Assembly: GCF_018327685.1 (NCBI RefSeq)
Contig: NZ_BNEL01000003.1
Coordinates: forward strand, 2,418,001-2,482,000
DNA from: Streptomyces sp. TS71-3
GTDB lineage: Bacteria > Actinomycetota > Actinomycetes > Streptomycetales > Streptomycetaceae
Reading direction: 5' to 3'
DNA: 64,000 nt
The notes beneath the pieces were generated by a model. That model was not told the origin of the DNA, did no database searches, and worked only from the letters and a program-made list of their open reading frames with translations. Shown in pieces: positions 59,705 through 64,000 of this stretch; position 1 is the first letter of the stretch, and the number at the start of each line of letters is the position of its first letter. Position numbers and translations under genes: made by a program.

Positions 59705-59771
59705 TCGCGTCGCCGGGGCCCGGCGGCCCTCGAACCGTGGCGGCGCCCCGGCAACCGTGGGCGGTGTCCCG

Positions 59772-60092
59772 TCAGTCGAGGTGGAACACCTCGGTCAGCA
59801 GCACCCTGGCGTCGTCGGCGGTGCTGCCGTCCGGGGCCTCGAAGAAGGGGGCCATCTCCCGCTGCCAGCGGGCGTTGACGTCCGCCGACGCCATGCCGCG
59901 CTCCGCCGCGGCGAAGTCGTCCGTCTCCAGGTAGCCGACGAGCAGCCCGTCGTCGTGCAGGAAGAGCGAGTAGTTGCGCCAGCCCGCCGACCGGAGCGCG
60001 TCGAGCATGTCCGGCCAGACCTCGGTGTGCCGCCGCCGGTACTCCTCGATCCGCTCCTTGCGTACCCGCAGCAGGAAGCACACACGTTCCAC
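59772..60092 (-). CDS. rhaM: L-rhamnose mutarotase
   Basis: A 106-residue protein of the RhaM/DUF718 family, which interconverts alpha- and beta-L-rhamnopyranose. The full-length family pattern is seen: VCFLLRVRKERIEEYRRRHTEVWPDMLDALRSAG with the active-site His and Trp-Pro, WRNYSLFLHDDGLLVGYLETDDF, NARWQREMAPFFE and LLTEVFHLD. GTG 60092 follows GAGGAGG. It is the clearest marker that the neighbouring lyases, rhamnosidase and importer deal with L-rhamnose. Confidence 0.93.
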   Translation of the reverse strand: MERVCFLLRVRKERIEEYRRRHTEVWPDMLDALRSAGWRNYSLFLHDDGLLVGYLETDDFAAAERGMASADVNARWQREMAPFFEAPDGSTADDARVLLTEVFHLD

Positions 60093-60281
60093 GATCGGTC
60101 CTCCTCGGACGGCGGTTCGTCACGGCACACGGGCGGCGGCCCGGGGCGAACGCCCGGCGGCGCGGTGCCGGCGCCAGCATAGGAAAGCGGTGGCCGGATT
60201 CTCTCCTGCCCCCGCCCGGCAGACGAGACGATGGGTTCGGCGCTGCCGGCCGGCGGCCTTCGGTCGGCAGGTCGCCGCGGG

Positions 60282-60890
60282 TCAGGCGCGCACGGCGGCC
60301 AGGCACTCGTCGTACAGGTCCATGATGTCGCCCTTGCCGGCGTTGTCGACCCACGTCATCGATGCGGCGTCCAGGCACGCGAACGCCGTCGCGATCACCG
60401 CTCGGGCCCTCGGATCCGCACGGCCCTCAGCAGCGTCCATACGCGCCGCGATGAGCGGCAGCAGGTGCTCCTGGAACCGCAGCCGCTTTTCGAGCCAACC
60501 GGCACGCAGCGACGCGGTGTTGTGCAGGAGACGGAACCGCTCCAGGGCCTGCTCGCGGCTGTCGTGCAGGGCCAGCACGGCGGCAACCCCCGCGCGCAGG
60601 GCCTCCCAGACGCCGGCTTCGGCCGGCAGTTCGCTGATCGTGCCCGTCAGGACCTGGCCGAACCGGTCCTGGTCGCCGCCGAGGAGGTCCTCCTTGGTGC
60701 CGAAGTAGCGGAAGAGGGTGCGCTGGGAGACGCCCGCCTCCCGGGCGATCTGGGCGATGGTCGTCTCGTCGTAGCCCTGCTCGGTGAACAGGCGCAGAGC
60801 CGTGTCGAGGATCTCCTGGGAGGCCAGCTGCCGCGTCCGGTCCCAGAGCGTGGGGGGCGATCCCGTCGCTGTCCTGGCTTCCCGCTTCAT
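60282..60890 (-). CDS. TetR-family repressor
   Basis: A 202-residue repressor. The helix-turn-helix is [45 protein letters not shown] (about 26-70). The C-terminal ligand domain is of the common TetR_C type ([19 protein letters not shown]). ATG 60890 was used. It is divergent from the SDR gene, and the shared promoter contains the palindrome TGGCAGTAACTGCCA, its probable operator. On its own strand TTGGCA and TATGAG, 17 bp apart, make a plausible promoter overlapping that palindrome. Confidence 0.9.
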   Translation of the reverse strand: MKREARTATGSPPTLWDRTRQLASQEILDTALRLFTEQGYDETTIAQIAREAGVSQRTLFRYFGTKEDLLGGDQDRFGQVLTGTISELPAEAGVWEALRAGVAAVLALHDSREQALERFRLLHNTASLRAGWLEKRLRFQEHLLPLIAARMDAAEGRADPRARAVIATAFACLDAASMTWVDNAGKGDIMDLYDECLAAVRA

Positions 60891-60955
60891 ACGGCCAGGT
60901 TAGCGCAGTGCTGCCAGAGTGGCGCCCGAATGCAGGGTGACTCTCATATGCACTC

Positions 60956-60970
60956 TGGCAGTAACTGCCA
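60956..60970. promoter_or_regulatory. TetR-type operator palindrome
   Basis: TGGCAGTAACTGCCA is a perfect 15-bp palindrome between the divergent TetR and SDR genes. A half-site-like CTGCCAGAGT lies 43 bp away at 60911. Confidence 0.75.
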
Positions 60971-61082
60971 AATAGGCGTACGCTGTCATGCAGTGATCGT
61001 CGCGGTACGGCCCGCTGCTCCTGCGGAGCGGAGCCGCTCGCCGACCACCCCTGCCTCCCAGCGGCACGCAAAGGAACGCATC

Positions 61083-61796
61083 ATGCCCGCACCCGCAGCT
61101 CTGATCACCGGTGGAACCAGCGGCATCGGCAAGGCGACAGCCGAACTGCTCCACTCCCGCGGCTACCGCGTCATGGTCACCGGTGCCGGCGATCCCGCCG
61201 GTGCCGGACTTCCCGAAGACGTCATCGCCGTCCGGGCCGACGCCCGGTCCCTGCCGGACATCGACCACGCGATCGGCCAGGCGCGCCGGCACTTCGGCTC
61301 ACTCGACGTGCTCTTCCTCAACGCGGGCGTCTCCCGCCCCGGCTCGATCGAGTCGACCGACGAAGAAGCCTTCGACGTCCTGTTCGACGTCAACGTCAAG
61401 GGCCATTTCTTCACCTTGCAGAAGGCGCTCCCGCTCCTCAACGAGGGCGCCTCCGTCGTGTTCACCGTGGGTGCCGGCGAGGGGCTCGGCGCCGCCATGA
61501 CGGCGGCCAAGGGCGCTCTGGTGCCCCTCATGCGGTCCCTCGCGCTCGAACTCGCCCCCCGCCGCATCCGCGTCAACGCCGTGAGCCCAGGACTGATCGA
61601 CACCCCTGCCTACAGCAGGATGGGTGTGTCCAGGGAGATGATCGACTCCTGGGCTCGGGACGTCCCGCTCGGCCGTGTCGGCGCTCCCGCCGACATCGCC
61701 GAAGCCGTGGCCTTCCTCGCCTCGGACGCCGCCGGCTACATCACCGGCGACAACCTCACCGTCTCCGGAGGCATCGGCGTCCACGCCCGCGCCTGA
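61083..61796 (+). CDS. SDR-fold protein lacking the catalytic tyrosine
   Basis: A 237-residue short-chain dehydrogenase-like protein. The cofactor motif TGGTSGIG (9-16), LNAG and the C-terminal DIAEAVAFLASDAAGYITGDNLTVSGG are normal. The active site is not: the YxxxK position reads MTAAK (M139 and K143), and no serine stands 12-14 residues before it. Normal oxidoreductase chemistry is therefore doubtful. ATG 61083 follows AAAGGA. It is controlled, by position, by the divergent TetR gene. Confidence 0.88.
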   Translation: MPAPAALITGGTSGIGKATAELLHSRGYRVMVTGAGDPAGAGLPEDVIAVRADARSLPDIDHAIGQARRHFGSLDVLFLNAGVSRPGSIESTDEEAFDVLFDVNVKGHFFTLQKALPLLNEGASVVFTVGAGEGLGAAMTAAKGALVPLMRSLALELAPRRIRVNAVSPGLIDTPAYSRMGVSREMIDSWARDVPLGRVGAPADIAEAVAFLASDAAGYITGDNLTVSGGIGVHARA

Positions 61797-61820
61797 CGAG
61801 CGGCTCTGCCCGGCCGGCCC

Positions 61821-63299
61821 TCAGTGCAGTGACAGCCCCTTCGTCTCCGGTGCCCATGCGACGGAGACCGCCGTGCCGATCACCAGGAGCGCCGCGAGGG
61901 CGATGATGGAGAAGGAGAAGCCGTACGCGGAGAGGCTGATGGGCAGCAGGAACGTGCCGATCGCGGAACCGATCCGGCTGAGCCCGTTCAGCAGCCCGAC
62001 CCCGGAACTGCGCAGGGCGGTCGGGAAGAGTTCCGGCGGATACACCTGGTCCAGGTTGGACGAGGCCGACATGGTGAACGTGAACACCAGGAACAGCGTG
62101 AAGAGCAGCAGGGTCGGTGCGTGCGGCCAGATCCCGATCGGCGCCAGCATGACCGCCATGACGACGAACGACCAGATGACGAACCCGCGGCGGGAGAACC
62201 GGGCCACGAACCACAGCCCCACCACGCCGCCCAGCAGCAGGAAGACGTTGAGCAGGCCGCCCACGAGGTAGTCCTCGCCGCCCAGGCCGACCCGCGCCAT
62301 GATCACCGGGAGGAACGTGTAGATGGCGAAGTACGGGATGACCTGGCAGTTGTAGTAGAGGACGCCGAAGACCGTGTTCGTCCGGTGCTGGGCGCGGAAC
62401 AGCTCCCGGTAGTCGTACGACTCCGCCGGCTCCCGGTGTCGCAGCAGCTCCCGGAAGTCGACCCGGGGCCCGATGTGCCGGGCCACCACCCTCCGGGCCT
62501 CGTCGATGCGGCCCTTGCTGATCAGCCAGCGCGGCGACTCGGGCGTACCGACCCGCATCACCAGCACGAACACCGCCGGAAGCGCGCTGGAGGCCAGCAG
62601 CCAGCGCCAGCTGTCGCCGCCGAAGCCGATCACGTAGTTCCCGAAGAAGTACGCCGCCGTGTACCCGACCGTCCACATGGCGGTCAGGGACGCCAGCAGC
62701 CCGCCCCGGTGGCGGCGGGGGCAGAACTCGGCAACCAGCGTCGGCCCGAGCGCGTAGTCCGCGCCGATGCCGAAACCGATCAGTAGCCGCAGCACGAACA
62801 GCTCCGCGGGCCCGGTGACGAAGAACTGGGCCGCGGAGGCCACTGCGATGAGCAGGAAGTCCAGCATGTAGAGCCGCTGCCGCCCGTAACGATCGGCGGC
62901 CCAGCCGAGCACGATGCTCCCGGCGAAGATCCCGATCAGCGCCGAGGCGCCCAGCAGCCCCTGCCAGGCCGCACCCAGCCGCATCTGCGGGCCCACCAGC
63001 GTCAGCGCGATGCCGATGATGCCGAGGTGGTAGCCGTCGGAGAAGTTCGCGCCGAACGTCAGCGCGGTGATCTTGATGTGGAAGCGGTTCAGAGGGGCGT
63101 CGTCCAGCGAGAGGGCGGGCTCGTCCGGGGCTGGGGCCGTCCGGGCCGGGGTCGGGCCGGTCCCGTTCCGCGCGGTCCCGTTCTGCGCCGGTCCGGTCCC
63201 GCCGGGCGTCCCGCCGGGGGAGGGGTCGGGGTCGTCCGGTGCCCGGCCTGTCCTGGCTGCCTGCGCCACGCCTCGTTGCGTGTCGGGGACGTCTTCCAT
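61821..63299 (-). CDS. MFS transporter, sugar/metabolite:H+ symporter type
   Basis: A 492-residue 12-helix transporter. Motifs include GWAADRYGRQRLYMLD (motif A), RLLIGFGIGADYALGPTLVAEFCPRRHRG and PESPRWLISKGRIDEARRV before the central loop, and PPELFPTALRSSGVG in the second half. The ending PETKGLSLH is typical of sugar porters and aromatic-acid or phosphate symporters. The first 70 residues are a low-complexity Pro/Gly/Thr-rich tail, unusual for the family. It faces the aromatic amino acid lyase gene across a 20-bp palindrome, so it may carry that enzyme's substrate or product. Confidence 0.9.
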   Translation of the reverse strand: MEDVPDTQRGVAQAARTGRAPDDPDPSPGGTPGGTGPAQNGTARNGTGPTPARTAPAPDEPALSLDDAPLNRFHIKITALTFGANFSDGYHLGIIGIALTLVGPQMRLGAAWQGLLGASALIGIFAGSIVLGWAADRYGRQRLYMLDFLLIAVASAAQFFVTGPAELFVLRLLIGFGIGADYALGPTLVAEFCPRRHRGGLLASLTAMWTVGYTAAYFFGNYVIGFGGDSWRWLLASSALPAVFVLVMRVGTPESPRWLISKGRIDEARRVVARHIGPRVDFRELLRHREPAESYDYRELFRAQHRTNTVFGVLYYNCQVIPYFAIYTFLPVIMARVGLGGEDYLVGGLLNVFLLLGGVVGLWFVARFSRRGFVIWSFVVMAVMLAPIGIWPHAPTLLLFTLFLVFTFTMSASSNLDQVYPPELFPTALRSSGVGLLNGLSRIGSAIGTFLLPISLSAYGFSFSIIALAALLVIGTAVSVAWAPETKGLSLH

Positions 63300-63557
63300 G
63301 GGTCTAACCCCTCGTCGTCGCGTACCGGCCGTCGTCGCGAACCGGTCGTCCTCGCGAACCGGGCCCCGGCCCGATCCGCGGACGGCCCGGGGCCCGGGAG
63401 GGCAGGCCGCAGGGCGCACGCAACCAGGGCCCGCGTCCCGCGGCGCGTGCTCCCGGTTCCAGGCGCGCCCTGGGTCGATCACTGCACCGAGTCCGTCCAG
63501 CCAGGCGCCCGGACGGGCCTGAACGAATCCCGGTCCTCCGACTCCTTGCCTCTCGGC

Positions 63558-63577
63558 TGAATGAAGTGTTTCATTCA
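63558..63577. promoter_or_regulatory. Inverted repeat in the divergent MFS/lyase promoter
   Basis: TGAATGAA-GTGT-TTCATTCA: two perfect 8-base arms. This is a probable operator in the 316-bp gap (63300-63615), which otherwise shows no gene. Confidence 0.75.
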
Positions 63578-63615
63578 CCCTTAGTTGTGAATGGAAACCT
63601 GTCAAGGGGGTGGAG

Positions 63616-64000
63616 ATGACCGACAGCAGCCGTGTCCTCGTGGACGGCCGGCGGTTGCGCTGCACGGACGTGGTGCGCGTGGCACGCTGGAGCGCCTCCG
63701 CGGAGCTGGACCCGGCAGCACTCAAGCGGGCCCACGAGGCGTATCTCGTCGCCAAGGACATCGGCGCCAAACGCGCGGTGTACGGGCGCACCAGCGGCGT
63801 CGGCGCCAACCGGCACCACATCGTCGACCCCGACACCGCCGACCAGCACGGCCTCCGCCTGCTGAAGAGCCACGCGGGGGGCACCGGACCGGCGGCACCG
63901 GACAGCCTGGTGCGCTCCACCCTCCTCATCAGGCTCAACCAGCTCGCCGCGGCCGGCAGCGGCGTCCACCCCCGGCTGGTGCGCGCCCTCGAAACCGCCC
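63616..64000 (+). CDS. Aromatic amino acid lyase (HAL/PAL family), N-terminal part
   Basis: The frame starts at ATG 63616 behind GGGGGTGGAG and runs off the right edge after 128 codons. The N-terminal region fits histidine/phenylalanine/tyrosine ammonia-lyases: VYGRTSGVGANRHHIV takes the place of the usual YGVNTGFG loop that bears the catalytic Tyr. It is followed by LKSHAGGTGPAAPDSLVRSTLLIRLNQLAAAGSGVHP. The Ala-Ser-Gly triad that makes the MIO cofactor would lie beyond the window. The substrate cannot be told from this part. Confidence 0.82.
   Translation, partial: MTDSSRVLVDGRRLRCTDVVRVARWSASAELDPAALKRAHEAYLVAKDIGAKRAVYGRTSGVGANRHHIVDPDTADQHGLRLLKSHAGGTGPAAPDSLVRSTLLIRLNQLAAAGSGVHPRLVRALETA

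Overview
The window is very GC-rich. Its genes use many GTG starts, purine-rich ribosome-binding sites, Tat-type export signals, GntR/ROK/AraC/TetR regulators and a PknB-type kinase. All of this points to Streptomyces or a close relative. About 48 protein genes or gene remnants are supported. There are no rRNA or tRNA genes and no CRISPR array that I can see. The gene set is typical of an accessory region: catabolic islands, one small biosynthetic cluster and several decayed genes.

Layout. (1) 1-2.2 kb: the start of a copper-chaperone-like lipoprotein, then a GntR regulator with a 24-bp palindrome at its start codon and ACC deaminase (acdS). (2) 2.3-8.3 kb: a minus-strand degradation group of amidase, frameshifted amidohydrolase, LLM-class F420-type oxidoreductase, hemerythrin protein and AraC regulator. 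It lies opposite a cysteine hydrolase, and the promoter region between them holds a 13-bp tandem array. (3) 8.4-15.8 kb: a compact NRPS cluster. It holds a DHA2-type exporter, a free-standing thioesterase, a mycofactocin-type SDR and a one-module synthetase (dead C, threonine-type A, two T domains, TE). Both thioesterases carry cysteine where serine is usual. (4) 15.9-25.2 kb: sulfatase, ROK repressor, oligopeptide/sugar ABC transporter with a fused double ATPase, and an AraC regulator. They are tied together by three copies of one 23-bp AT-rich operator. (5) 25.6-37.2 kb: housekeeping-like and accessory genes (GNAT, aldo/keto reductase, Ser/Thr kinase with a LecA-like exterior domain, GH43-like lipoprotein, TRIC channel, YrdC-like protein, O-methyltransferase, second ROK protein, a 200-bp MITE, alpha/beta hydrolase).

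(6) 37.3-60.1 kb: a pectin/rhamnogalacturonan island with a GH106 alpha-L-rhamnosidase, two paralogous PL4 rhamnogalacturonan lyases, an enolase-superfamily acid-sugar dehydratase, a three-gene sugar ABC importer, a YesL-like membrane protein and L-rhamnose mutarotase (rhaM). Set within it are a fused remnant of an enolase-superfamily gene and an aspartase gene, a STAND ATPase with 14 TPR repeats, and an ABC pair whose ATP-site defects complement each other. The importer's binding-protein gene carries a 156-bp IS200/IS605-type structured element exactly inside its ancestral start codon. (7) 60.2-64 kb: TetR plus an SDR that lacks the catalytic tyrosine, a sugar-porter-type MFS protein, and the start of an aromatic amino acid lyase running off the right edge.

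How they work together. The rhamnogalacturonan island is a complete outside-to-inside route: lyases and rhamnosidase are exported, the ABC system imports products, and mutarotase and dehydratase feed them into metabolism. The NRPS cluster is the best candidate for undescribed chemistry. The IS605-derived element in the transporter gene is the most unusual piece of genome architecture.
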